Source: Natronomonas marina
Lineage (GTDB): Archaea; Halobacteriota; Halobacteria; Halobacteriales; Haloarculaceae
DNA length: 64,000 bases
Assembly (NCBI RefSeq): GCF_024298905.1
Contig: NZ_CP101154.1
Location: forward strand, 2,790,001 to 2,854,000
Direction of reading: 5' to 3'
In this document: positions 33,584 through 41,551 of the stretch, in pieces
Numbering within the stretch: the first letter of the stretch is position 1
Layout: each line of letters begins with the position of its first letter
Position numbers and translations under genes: made by a program
The notes under the pieces: generated by a model
Databases searched by the model: none
The model's input: only the letters and a program-made list of their open reading frames with translations
Told to the model about the DNA's origin: nothing

Positions 33584-34369
33584 TCATCGCTCCTCCAGAC
33601 TCCGGTCCTCGGGCCCGTCGTACTCGACACCGCCACCGACCATCCGCCAGACCCGCTCTCGGTCCCGTTCCTCGATGGCGTGGACGATGAGACCGGGGAC
33701 TCGAGCCATGATCACCAGGGGTCTCGCAAACGACGGATCGAATCCGAGATCCAGCATCAGTGCCGCCGTCACGCCGTTGATGTTCAGTTTGAGGCCCGCC
33801 CCGACCGATTCGACGAGTTCCCGTTCGACGGCCAGCGCGAGCGCGAGTGCCTCCCCGTCGAGTCCCTCCTCGCGGGCGATGTCGACGAGGACCTGTGCCC
33901 GTGGATCGCCGTCGGTGTGCTCGGGGTGGCCGAATCCAGGCACCCGATCGCCGCTCGCCTGTCGGTCGGCTATCAACCCCGCTGCGACCTCGTCCATCGG
34001 TTCGTCGTTACGGGCGTCGAGGTGGTCCTCGAAGAGGCTGGCCGCTATCTCCCCGGCACCACCGTGGTGGTCACCGATCGTCAGGACACCGGCGGCGACA
34101 CAGGCCTGTATCGGTGATCCCGAGGCCGAGACGTACCGGGTTACGGCCTGGCTGGGACTGATTCCGTGGTCGGCCGTCGCCGCCAGAAGTGCGTTGAAAA
34201 CGCGGGCCTCGGCGGTCGTGGGCGGGTCGCCGCGTGCGAGGAGAAACGCAGTCGAGGCGAAGTCCAACTGCTCGACGACGTCAGTGAGCTGGTACCCCCG
34301 ATAGACTATCTCGTCCGGGCGGGCTTCGCTAATGGCTGTCCGCCACGCTGCCGCATCACTATCGGCCAT
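33584..34369 (-). CDS. Citrate-synthase-fold protein, citryl-CoA-lyase-like
   Basis: The 261-residue protein corresponds to the short citrate-synthase-fold lyases (like the citryl-CoA lyase of Hydrogenobacter and the C-terminal part of ATP-citrate lyase). Conserved histidines are present: GDHHGGAGE (His101/102) and VPGFGHPEHTDGDPRA (His148). The third catalytic position, normally Asp in NVDG, is Asn198 (LKLNING), which is unusual and may alter the reaction. It heads the ligase operon. I start at ATG 34369 because the minus-strand TATA-like tataaa at 34393-34398 lies 27 bases before it; the ATG at 34393 falls inside that element. Citryl- or alkylcitryl-CoA cleavage is possible but unproven. 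Confidence 0.82.
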   Translation of the reverse strand: MADSDAAAWRTAISEARPDEIVYRGYQLTDVVEQLDFASTAFLLARGDPPTTAEARVFNALLAATADHGISPSQAVTRYVSASGSPIQACVAAGVLTIGDHHGGAGEIAASLFEDHLDARNDEPMDEVAAGLIADRQASGDRVPGFGHPEHTDGDPRAQVLVDIAREEGLDGEALALALAVERELVESVGAGLKLNINGVTAALMLDLGFDPSFARPLVIMARVPGLIVHAIEERDRERVWRMVGGGVEYDGPEDRSLEER

Positions 34370-34392
34370 GGAGCATCTACCGAACTCTTCCA

Positions 34393-34456
34393 TTTATACT
34401 TACCGCCGGCGGGGCGACGTGTCGACCGTCCGTACACGTATCCGGTTCGTTTATAT
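34393..34456. promoter_or_regulatory. Divergent promoters of lyase/ligase and dehydrogenase transcripts
   Basis: Two TATA-like elements face away from each other: tttata at 34393-34398 serves the minus-strand lyase (start 34369) and gtttatat at 34449-34456 serves the plus-strand dehydrogenase (start 34479), each with leaderless spacing. The 50 bases between them are where a shared regulator could act; no palindrome like those before the IclR gene is present. Confidence 0.5.
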
Positions 34457-34478
34457 CTCATCGGCTCAGTGTTGGGGT

Positions 34479-35600
34479 ATGGATTTCGAGCTGACGGAAC
34501 AACAGCGGCTCGTCCGACGAACCGCGCGCGACCTCGCCGAGGAACAGTTCGCCGACGACGCGTTCACCTGGGACAACATTCCCTTGGAGAACGCGAAGAC
34601 GCTGGCGGACCACGACATGCTCGCAGTCAGTCTCCCGGAGGAGTACGGCGGGGCAGGAATGTCCGCCCTCGACGCCGTACTCGCCATGGAGGGCGTCGGC
34701 TCGGTCTGCCCCCAGACGGCGAACACGATTCACGCGGCCTGTTTCGGGCCGAGTCGGGCGATCGACACATTCGGAACGGACGAACAGAAAGCGGAGTACC
34801 TGCCGCCGGTTGCCGCCGGGGAGTCGGTGATTGCGATCGCAATCAGCGAACCCGAAGCGGGCAGCCACGCGACCTCCATGACCACCTCCGCCGAGGCCGA
34901 CGGCGACGAGTACGTCGTCAACGGGCGGAAGGCCTGGGTGTCGGATTCGGACATCGCCGACGCCTTCCTCACGTACGTGGTACTGCCCGACGGTCACATC
35001 GGGTCGCTTCTCGTCGACCGTGACACCCCAGGGTTCACCGTCGCCGATCCGGACGGGAACATGGCCGGAGAGCCGCAGAGCGAACTCTACTTCGACGACG
35101 CCCGCGTCCCGAAGGAGAAGGTACTCCTCAGCGGCCCCGACGCGTTCAAGAAGCAAATCACGGCCTACAACATCGAACGCATCGGTGCGATGGCGAAGGT
35201 GTGGGTGGCCGCGAAGTGGACCTTCGACGAGGCCCTCGAGTACGCCCAACAGCGCGAGCAGTTCGGGCAGCCGATCGGTGAGTTCCAGGCCGTCCAGCAC
35301 CGACTCGCCGAGATGGCCATGCGGCTCAAGACCTCACGGCTCCTGATATACGAGGCGCTGGCCGACGACGAACTCCCGTCCCGGATCGACTCCTCGTTGG
35401 CGAAGGTGTACGTCTCCGAGGCCTGTCAGGAGGTCGTCGACGATGCCCTGCAGATCAAGGGCGCGGCCGGCTACGTCGGGGACACACCCGAATCCTACAT
35501 CTACCGGTTCGTCCGCGGGTTCCAGATCGCCTCCGGGACCAACGACGTCCACCGGACGATGATCGCAAAGTCACTGGCCGAGTCGGGGTATCCCGAGTAA
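34479..35600 (+). CDS. Acyl-CoA dehydrogenase
   Basis: The 373-residue flavoprotein has the family plan: helical N-terminal domain with LAVSLPEEYGGAG, the AISEPEAGSHATSM signature of the FAD/substrate loop, GRKAWVSDSDIADAF, and REQFGQPIGEFQAVQHRLAEM. The C-terminal Glu of medium-chain enzymes is replaced (QIASGTNDVHR, Ser352), while Glu233 sits in YNIERIG, the helix-G position used as base by isovaleryl- and long-chain-type enzymes. So it is likely active on a branched or substituted acyl-CoA. I start at ATG 34479 because of the TATA element 26 bases before. It is followed after one base by the 2-hydroxyacid dehydrogenase, so they form one operon. Confidence 0.93.
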   Translation: MDFELTEQQRLVRRTARDLAEEQFADDAFTWDNIPLENAKTLADHDMLAVSLPEEYGGAGMSALDAVLAMEGVGSVCPQTANTIHAACFGPSRAIDTFGTDEQKAEYLPPVAAGESVIAIAISEPEAGSHATSMTTSAEADGDEYVVNGRKAWVSDSDIADAFLTYVVLPDGHIGSLLVDRDTPGFTVADPDGNMAGEPQSELYFDDARVPKEKVLLSGPDAFKKQITAYNIERIGAMAKVWVAAKWTFDEALEYAQQREQFGQPIGEFQAVQHRLAEMAMRLKTSRLLIYEALADDELPSRIDSSLAKVYVSEACQEVVDDALQIKGAAGYVGDTPESYIYRFVRGFQIASGTNDVHRTMIAKSLAESGYPE

Positions 35601-35601
35601 C

Positions 35602-36543
35602 ATGCCACGCGCAGTGGTCGATGCCGATATCCCCGTTCCCGTCGACATCGAACCGCTTCGGGGACGACCGTCGGCCCTCGAGGTCGAGGTAGTGCCCTCG
35701 GATACACTGGTCGACCGACCGATCGACGCGGATATTCTCATTACCTCGAACGGTAGCTGGGACGACCGCTACCTGAGTGGGCTCGGTCCCGGCGACTGGG
35801 TTCAGACCATCGGCGCCGGCTACGACCGATTCCCCATCGACCGGTTCGCCGCGGAGGGAATCATGTTGACGAATGCGCCGGGAATCCACGATCAAAGCGC
35901 CGGCGAACACGTTATGGCGCTCATGCTGTCGTTCGCCCGCCGGCTCCACGAATTCCGTGACGCCCAGCGCGACCGTCGGTGGGACCGCGTGTACGGAACC
36001 GAACTCGCCGAACGGAGGGTCACGATCCTCGGGATGGGCAACATCGGCGAGGCCATCGCCGCCCGTGCGCGCGCCTTCGACATGGACGTCCGGGCGATCA
36101 AGCGGGATGTCGACGCCTACGAGGGCAGTCTCGACGCCGAACAGCTCGCCACGCCCGACGGGCTGGACGCACTGCTTCCGTCGACCGACTACCTGGTGGT
36201 CGTGCTCCCGTTGACCGACTCGACGCGGAACCTCGTCGACGAGGCGACGTTCGCGGCGCTCCCCGACTCGGCCGTGCTGATAAATATCGCCCGAGGGGGC
36301 GTGGTCGACGAGACGGCGCTCGTCGACGCGCTGGAACGGGGCACCATCGCCGGCGCCGGACTGGACGTCTTCGAATCGGAACCGCTTCCGGCTGAATCCC
36401 CGCTGTGGACGTTCGAAAACGCAGTCCTGACCCCGCACCTCGCCGGCGTTTCGGACCGATACATGGAACGGTTCGCCGACGTCTTTCTCTCGATGTACGA
36501 CAGCTGGGTCGCGGCCGACCCACTCGAACACCGGGTCGTCTGA
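35602..36543 (+). CDS. D-2-hydroxyacid dehydrogenase
   Basis: The 313-residue protein has the NAD-binding GMGNIG (144-149), and the catalytic triad of the family: Arg231 (INIARGG), Glu260 (FESEPLP) and His279 (LTPHLAG). Members reduce glyoxylate, hydroxypyruvate or other 2-oxoacids with NAD(P)H. In this locus it could handle the 2-oxoacid (glyoxylate, pyruvate or oxaloacetate) released by the CoA-ester lyase. Start at ATG 35602 is one base after the dehydrogenase stop. Coenzyme choice and substrate are not evident. Confidence 0.92.
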   Translation: MPRAVVDADIPVPVDIEPLRGRPSALEVEVVPSDTLVDRPIDADILITSNGSWDDRYLSGLGPGDWVQTIGAGYDRFPIDRFAAEGIMLTNAPGIHDQSAGEHVMALMLSFARRLHEFRDAQRDRRWDRVYGTELAERRVTILGMGNIGEAIAARARAFDMDVRAIKRDVDAYEGSLDAEQLATPDGLDALLPSTDYLVVVLPLTDSTRNLVDEATFAALPDSAVLINIARGGVVDETALVDALERGTIAGAGLDVFESEPLPAESPLWTFENAVLTPHLAGVSDRYMERFADVFLSMYDSWVAADPLEHRVV

Positions 36544-36664
36544 CGGCGCCGACACCCGATCAGTTTCAGTCGCCCGCGTCGCGGCGTCCAGCGAGTTCCC
36601 GGGAGACGCACACCATCGAGTGACCACACTGCCGGAGGAATGCCACGGGGTGGACGAGCGGCTC

Positions 36665-36681
36665 GTTCGCAAGGTGCGAAC
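36665..36681. promoter_or_regulatory. 17-bp palindrome, distal copy (gttcgca-agg-tgcgaac)
   Basis: A perfect inverted repeat of seven-base arms around agg. The same arms recur at 36699-36715, with centres 34 bp apart, about three DNA turns. Position 65-81 bases before the IclR start suggests an operator. Confidence 0.7.
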
Positions 36682-36698
36682 AGAGCGGTGCCGGAGTC

Positions 36699-36715
36699 GT
36701 TCGCACTATGCGAAC
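36699..36715. promoter_or_regulatory. 17-bp palindrome, promoter-proximal copy (gttcgca-cta-tgcgaac)
   Basis: Perfect inverted repeat with the same arms as the copy at 36665. It ends directly before the TATA-like ctgattacc (36717-36725), so a bound protein would cover the TFB recognition site. This fits autoregulation by the IclR-family protein. Confidence 0.7.
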
Positions 36716-36745
36716 ACTGATTACCGTTCACCGTGTCGGTCCCGT

Positions 36746-37516
36746 ATGGGAGACGAAAACGGGCCGGGTCGAACGGTTGCCACGCTGCGGACGGCCTTTA
36801 CCATACTCGACTCGGTCGTGGCCATCGACGGCGGCACCGTTACCGAGATCGCGGACGACGCTGGCCTGGCGAAGAGCACGGTCCACGCTCACCTCCAGAC
36901 GCTCCGTGAGAACGACTACGTGGTCAAGACGGGAACCCGGTACCACATCGGTCTGGGCTTCCTTGATCTGGGGTTTCACGCCCGGAATCGAACCGAGGGG
37001 TTCTCGTTGATTCGGCGGAAAGCTGAAATTCTCGCCGAAGAGACCGGTGAGCTGGTCGTTTTCATCGTCGAAGAGAACGGTCGGGGCGTGGTGCTCCTCC
37101 GGGAACGAGGGGTGAACGCGGTCGAATCCGCCGTCCGGACGGGCAACGGCGTGCCGCTGCACGCGACGGCGGCAGGGAAAGCCATCATGGCTCACTGGCC
37201 CGTCGAACGCGTCGAATCGACCCTCGAGAGGGTGGGGCTCCCCGAGCAGACGGACCGCACCATCACGAACGAAGAACGGCTCTATCAGGAGCTCGAGGAG
37301 ATCCGCGAGCGGGGCTACGCGGTGAGTTCCGGCGAGCACACGGCGGGGCTCGAAACGCTCAGTGCACCGGTCGTCGGGACGGAAAACACCATCATCGGCG
37401 GGCTGAGTGTGAGCGGACCCACGAGCCGACTGCAGAACCCCGAACACCGCGAGCAACTGACCACCCAACTGCTCGGAGCGACCAACGAACTCGAGTTGAA
37501 GATCAGGTACAGCTAG
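36746..37516 (+). CDS. IclR-family transcription regulator
   Basis: The 256-residue protein has an N-terminal helix-turn-helix (about residues 10-60: LRTAFTILDSVVAIDGG, then EIADDAGLAKSTVHAHLQTL) and the IclR effector-binding domain (ELVVFIVEENGRGVVLLRE, GVPLHATAAGKAIMAH, RGYAVSSGEHTAGLETLSAPV). IclR proteins sense small acids or their derivatives and control nearby catabolic genes. I start at ATG 36746 (MGDENGPGRTVATLRTAF), 25 bases from a TATA-like element; an in-frame extension to 36620 would run through both palindromes and is basic. It closes the organic-acid locus and is the obvious regulator of it. Confidence 0.93.
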   Translation: MGDENGPGRTVATLRTAFTILDSVVAIDGGTVTEIADDAGLAKSTVHAHLQTLRENDYVVKTGTRYHIGLGFLDLGFHARNRTEGFSLIRRKAEILAEETGELVVFIVEENGRGVVLLRERGVNAVESAVRTGNGVPLHATAAGKAIMAHWPVERVESTLERVGLPEQTDRTITNEERLYQELEEIRERGYAVSSGEHTAGLETLSAPVVGTENTIIGGLSVSGPTSRLQNPEHREQLTTQLLGATNELELKIRYS

Positions 37517-38414
37517 AGGGTGCCGTGCGTGAATTCGGTCCTCGCGAACCACGAACGCACCGACCGGACGTCGAGACGACCAGTCACAGACGCCGATAAC
37601 AACGTTTAGATTGTTACGTTATTGTCGATTGGTCCGTGGACGGAGTCCGGCCGTCCCGCGAGACCGATCCGATCATTCGGTAACTACGAATGGCGATCCG
37701 TTCGCGGTCCGACGATGCCGACGAGTGGACGGCAGGGGTGGAACCGACCGCGGCTCAGACCTGGGAAGCCACTAACAGACTTAACTCTGTTACGGTACAC
37801 CGGGCGGTGAGGCCAAAATATAAGATCTTTTATCCAATATATGACAGATATAGTTTACTATTACCTGCAAAAATAACACGGTTGGCGTTTAGAGAATTTC
37901 TCTGTCCTGTTCGTAGCCGCATAGAAAGACGTATTCGAGTCATATTTGACCGTTTTCAGGCGACGTTTTATCGATCGATTCTCTTATGCGTGTTTTGAAC
38001 CCATACCGATATAAAGTACGATTTCTTTTATAATTTTTCATATGTAATTCATAAAAGTATGTTTATTATTATTATTATGACAGGAGTCCGACCGCTGCTT
38101 TCCCTCCCCCTTCACGGTGAGTCGTAGACGGCCGCGGCGAACCACCGGTAGGGCAGGTCGGCCGACGTCCACCAGGCTCCTTTGTGGGGGCGTCAGCGTC
38201 GCCGCCCGACTGCCCGACAGGACAACGGTCGAAATCATCCACCGACGATGGCGGTGGCGGCGTCCACATCGAACGGGGCGCGGAGTTCGAAACCACGCTG
38301 TGGACATCGCCGAGGCGGCCTCGTCTGCGTTTTCGGGACCCGAACGACTGCGGTCCGCTCCCACTGCTTTCGACTGCCGCGTCCCAGGGCATGGTTTTAC
38401 CTGCCGGTCCGCGT
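37517..38414. other. 898-base gene-poor region with an AT-rich core
   Basis: No credible gene is seen on either strand. Bases about 37795-38085 are strikingly AT-rich compared with everything around them and contain runs such as ccaatatatgacagatatag and a (tta)n run near 38061-38077. The flanks return to high GC; frames there lack acidic haloarchaeal composition. The region separates the IclR locus from the APC permease and may be a relic of an inserted element or a regulatory zone. Confidence 0.6.
38061..38077. repeat. Short (tta)n microsatellite
   Basis: A run of about five tta triplets within the AT-rich core. No coding frame uses it. Confidence 0.7.
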
Positions 38415-39740
38415 ATGGCCGGTGTGTCTACCAGTTCCGGGGCCAGTGAGGGCGAGGTCGGCCTGCTCGACGCGGTCGCCATCGAGGTCGGCCTCATCGT
38501 CGGCGGCGCGCTGTTCGCGCTGGTCGGCGTCGGCGTCGGGGTGGCCGGCGCGGGCGTCGTCGTCTCCTTTGCCATCGCCATCACTATCGCCGTCCTGGGA
38601 TTGGTCCCGACCGCGATGCTCGGCGCGACCTTCCCGACGACGTGCGGGCACTACCGGTATCCGGCGCGGTTCGTCTCGCCGACGCTCGCCTTCGCGGCCG
38701 CCTGGGGCCTCGGCGTGAGCATGTTCCTCGGCGGCCTCCCGCTGTACGCGCTGACGGCCGGCGAGTACCTGACCGGTCTCCTGGCCGTGTCGCCGACCGT
38801 GACCGGTCTCGCGCTCCTGACGCTTTTCTTCCTGGTGAACCTCGTGGGCCTCCGGCCGGCCGCCCGCGCCCAACTGCTGATGTTCGTCGGCCTCGTCGTC
38901 GCGCTGGGGGCGTTCGTCGTCGCCGGCGTCCCGCGCGTCGAGGCGGCGAACCTCGGCCCGCTGTTCGGCAGCGGGTTGGGCGGCATCCTCGTCGGGGCCG
39001 GCATCCTCTACTTCACCTGCCTGGGCGCGAACTTCGTCATCGACATCGGCGGCGAGTTGCGGGACGCCACCGTCACCATCCCGCAGTCGTTCCTCGTCAG
39101 CATCCCCCTCGTCTTCCTGCTGTACGTGCTCGTGGCCGCCGTCGCCGTCGGCACGCTCGGCGTCGACGCGATGGCGGGCGAAACACTCCTCGTGGCCGCC
39201 GAGCGAATCCTCTCGCCGGCCTTCCGGACGGTGTTCGTCGTCTGTGGGGCGCTGTTCGCCGTTGCGACCAGCCTCAACGCGACGTTCATCCTCATTCCGC
39301 GGTACGCCCAGGTGCTGGCCGAGGCGGGCGTCTTCCCCGCGGCGGCCGGCCGGACGAACGACCGGTTCGGCACCGCCCACTGGACGCTGCTGGCCACGTT
39401 CCTGCTCAGCGGGGTCATCCTCCTGGCGCCGCTGCCGTTCGCCGACCTCGGGACGATGCTGGCGTTCGGCGGCGCCCTGGTCGTGACCGCAGTGATGCTC
39501 GCCGCCATCGACGTCGTCCGCGACCCACCGACCGACTTCGACCCCGAGGCCTTCCCGGTCCCGACGCGGGTCGTCGGCGCGATGGCCGTCCTCGCCGTCC
39601 CGCTGAACCTCCTTTTGATCGGGCTACTCGCCGTCGATTCGCCGCGGCTGTTCGCGGCCTGGCTCGGACTGCTCGCGGTCGGACTCGCCTACCGGGCCGT
39701 CCGAATGAACTATGGGGCCGTGCCGGGCACCTCCGCGTGA
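38415..39740 (+). CDS. APC-superfamily permease (amino acid transporter-like)
   Basis: The 441-residue protein has about twelve membrane helices. The first helix region (DAVAIEVGLIVGGALFALVG) resembles the APC start motif, and GGELRDATVTIPQSFLVSIP matches the conserved loop after helix 6 in these transporters. I start at ATG 38415; an in-frame ATG 24 bases earlier exists and the longer frame back to 38184 is basic and not membrane-like. It is followed after two bases by a 3-hydroxyacyl-CoA dehydrogenase, suggesting uptake of a substrate (amino acid or organic acid) that enters CoA-linked oxidation. Substrate unknown. Confidence 0.88.
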   Translation: MAGVSTSSGASEGEVGLLDAVAIEVGLIVGGALFALVGVGVGVAGAGVVVSFAIAITIAVLGLVPTAMLGATFPTTCGHYRYPARFVSPTLAFAAAWGLGVSMFLGGLPLYALTAGEYLTGLLAVSPTVTGLALLTLFFLVNLVGLRPAARAQLLMFVGLVVALGAFVVAGVPRVEAANLGPLFGSGLGGILVGAGILYFTCLGANFVIDIGGELRDATVTIPQSFLVSIPLVFLLYVLVAAVAVGTLGVDAMAGETLLVAAERILSPAFRTVFVVCGALFAVATSLNATFILIPRYAQVLAEAGVFPAAAGRTNDRFGTAHWTLLATFLLSGVILLAPLPFADLGTMLAFGGALVVTAVMLAAIDVVRDPPTDFDPEAFPVPTRVVGAMAVLAVPLNLLLIGLLAVDSPRLFAAWLGLLAVGLAYRAVRMNYGAVPGTSA

Positions 39741-39742
39741 CC

Positions 39743-40846
39743 ATGGAGCCACAACGGACCGGCGTCGTCGGCGCGGGACTGATGGGCCGCGACATCGCCG
39801 GACTGCTGGCCAACGGCGGCTACCCCGTGACGCTCGTCGACGTCGACCCCGACGCCCTCGAGGCGGCACGCCAGTACCACGAGACCGACCTCGTCGAGAA
39901 CCTCCGGGCGGGCGAAATCGAGGTGTCGGGTACTCCGGCCGACCGCATCGCCTACGGGACCGACCTCTCGGCGCTGGCCGACGCCGAGTTCGTCGTCGAG
40001 GCCGTCCCCGAGGACCTGGACCTGAAGCGCTCGCTGGTCGCCGACCTCGAGGACGTCCTCGCACCGACGGCGGTCGTCGGAACGAACACCTCCTCGCTGA
40101 CGCCGGGCGACGTCGGCGCCGAGATGGCCCACCCCGAGCGCGTCGTGCTGTTTCACTTCGCCAACCCGGCGCTAGAGCGCGACCTCGTCGAGATCTCGGG
40201 CGACGACGCCGACGAGGCGGCCCTGGAGACGGCCCACGAGGTGGCCGGGGCGATAGACCGCGAGCCGGTCCGGCTCCACCGGGAGTACCGCGCGAACTGC
40301 CTCTCGCGGCTCTCGGCGAGCATCAAGTGCGCCGCGACGTGGGAACTGCTGGCGGCCGAGGCGGCGGCCATCGACGCCGGCGCGCGCAACGTCGGCTTCG
40401 ACCGCGGGCCCCTGGAACTCGTCGACCTCATCGGCCTCGACGTCCACCTGGCGACCGTCGACAACCTCGCGGACGCCTACGGCAATCGGTACGCACCGCC
40501 GCCGTCCGTCCGCGAGCGGATGGAGCGGATGGTGGAGGCCGGTCGCCTCGGCAAGAAGAGCGGCGAGGGGTTCTTCCAGTGGGACGGCGACGAGTGCCGG
40601 CGACCAACTCCCGAGGAGCCCCACGACGCGACGCCGGTCATAGCCGCCCTAGTCAACGAGGCCCACCGGCTCGTCGCGGACGGCGTCGGCGACGAGGCGA
40701 CCGTCAACGACGTCCTCAAGCGGGGCGCCGACAGCGACGTCGGCCCCTTCGACCTCGCGGAGATGTTCGGCCGTGAGTCGCTCCGGGCGACGCTGGAGGC
40801 GCGCCACGCCGAGACGGGGGCGAGCGTCTACGAGCCGGTACTGTAG
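39743..40846 (+). CDS. 3-hydroxyacyl-CoA dehydrogenase
   Basis: The 367-residue protein carries the NAD motif GAGLMG (10-15), the EAVPEDLDLK segment (Glu87 region), NTSSLTPGD, and the catalytic His138 in VLFHFANPALE (the usual HFFNP block). The C-terminal helical domain includes RMVEAGRLGKKSGEGFFQWD, typical of the family. It oxidises 3-hydroxyacyl-CoA to 3-oxoacyl-CoA. Start ATG 39743 follows the permease stop by two bases, so both are co-transcribed. The C-terminal part is longer than minimal members and may hold a second partial domain (VIAALVNEAHRLVADGVG). Confidence 0.92.
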   Translation: MEPQRTGVVGAGLMGRDIAGLLANGGYPVTLVDVDPDALEAARQYHETDLVENLRAGEIEVSGTPADRIAYGTDLSALADAEFVVEAVPEDLDLKRSLVADLEDVLAPTAVVGTNTSSLTPGDVGAEMAHPERVVLFHFANPALERDLVEISGDDADEAALETAHEVAGAIDREPVRLHREYRANCLSRLSASIKCAATWELLAAEAAAIDAGARNVGFDRGPLELVDLIGLDVHLATVDNLADAYGNRYAPPPSVRERMERMVEAGRLGKKSGEGFFQWDGDECRRPTPEEPHDATPVIAALVNEAHRLVADGVGDEATVNDVLKRGADSDVGPFDLAEMFGRESLRATLEARHAETGASVYEPVL

Positions 40847-40863
40847 TCGGGGGCTCGAGTCGG

Positions 40864-41226
40864 TCAGTTGACTTCCCGGAGCCCGAGACTGTACTCGAGT
40901 GCACGGTCGACCTCCGAAAGCAGTTCGTCGGGAATCGACCCGATTCGATCGCCGATCCGGTGTTCTATCGAGACGGTCCGGAGCTGGCTACAGAGGGCGA
41001 CGGAGTCCTCCGAGAGGGCGCACTCCTCGGCGGACACGAGGACCTCGAACGGGTACAGCCGGTCCCCGAACGACGTGGTGAACGGAACGACGATGGTGGT
41101 GGGCGCGTTCTCGTTTCCGACGTCGTTCTGGACGACGAGACAGGGTCTGGTACCACGCTGTTCCGACCCGCGGGTCGGGTCCAGTTCGACGACGACGATG
41201 TCGCCGCGGCGGACCGTCGCTACCAT
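40864..41226 (-). CDS. MazF/PemK-type mRNA interferase toxin
   Basis: The 120-residue protein has the PemK/MazF fold signature: RRGDIVVVELDPTRGSEQRG at the N-terminus, RPCLVVQND, and TTIVVPFTT, with a C-terminal helix (DELLSEVDRALEYSLGL). These toxins cut single-stranded RNA at short motifs. Its ATG overlaps the end of the antitoxin gene by seven bases, the standard order antitoxin then toxin. Key Arg (RGSEQRGTRP) and Thr/Ser positions are kept, so it appears active. Confidence 0.92.
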   Translation of the reverse strand: MVATVRRGDIVVVELDPTRGSEQRGTRPCLVVQNDVGNENAPTTIVVPFTTSFGDRLYPFEVLVSAEECALSEDSVALCSQLRTVSIEHRIGDRIGSIPDELLSEVDRALEYSLGLREVN

Positions 41227-41486
41227 TCCGGCGCGTCACCGAGTTCCTCGTCGGCCTCACTGGAGACGCTCGCCAGTTCGCGGTCGAGCCGTCCGTCCCG
41301 TTCCGCCCGCTGCCGGTAGCCCTCGGCGAGGTCCGACCGGGTGATCGGCTTCTCGACGACGATACGCCCGTCGGACTCCCGCACGACGACCTCGTCACCG
41401 CCCCGGATGTCGAACCGATCCCGGAGTTCCTTCGGAAGCGTGACCTGCCCCCGTTCGCCGACCGTCCGCGTGTCGTCGTTCGCCAT
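41220..41486 (-). CDS. AbrB/MazE-type antitoxin
   Basis: The 88-residue protein has an AbrB swapped-hairpin DNA-binding domain (VGERGQVTLPKELRDRFDIR, then GDEVVVRESDGRIVVEKP) and an acidic, Glu/Asp-rich tail (residues about 60-88) suited to binding the toxin. It should neutralise the MazF-like toxin and repress the pair. The upstream region has two ttcatat repeats (41491-41510) overlapping the likely TATA element, a plausible operator. Confidence 0.9.
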   Translation of the reverse strand: MANDDTRTVGERGQVTLPKELRDRFDIRGGDEVVVRESDGRIVVEKPITRSDLAEGYRQRAERDGRLDRELASVSSEADEELGDAPEW

Positions 41487-41551
41487 ACGTGTTCATATCG
41501 TATTCATATTGAAAACGTTTCGGGCGATCCGGCGACAGCGTCCACCAGCCG

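Noticed and set aside
37690-37998. A 102-residue frame in the AT-rich region
   Set aside because: It is basic and aromatic-rich with no haloarchaeal acidic bias, no promoter spacing and no recognisable domain.
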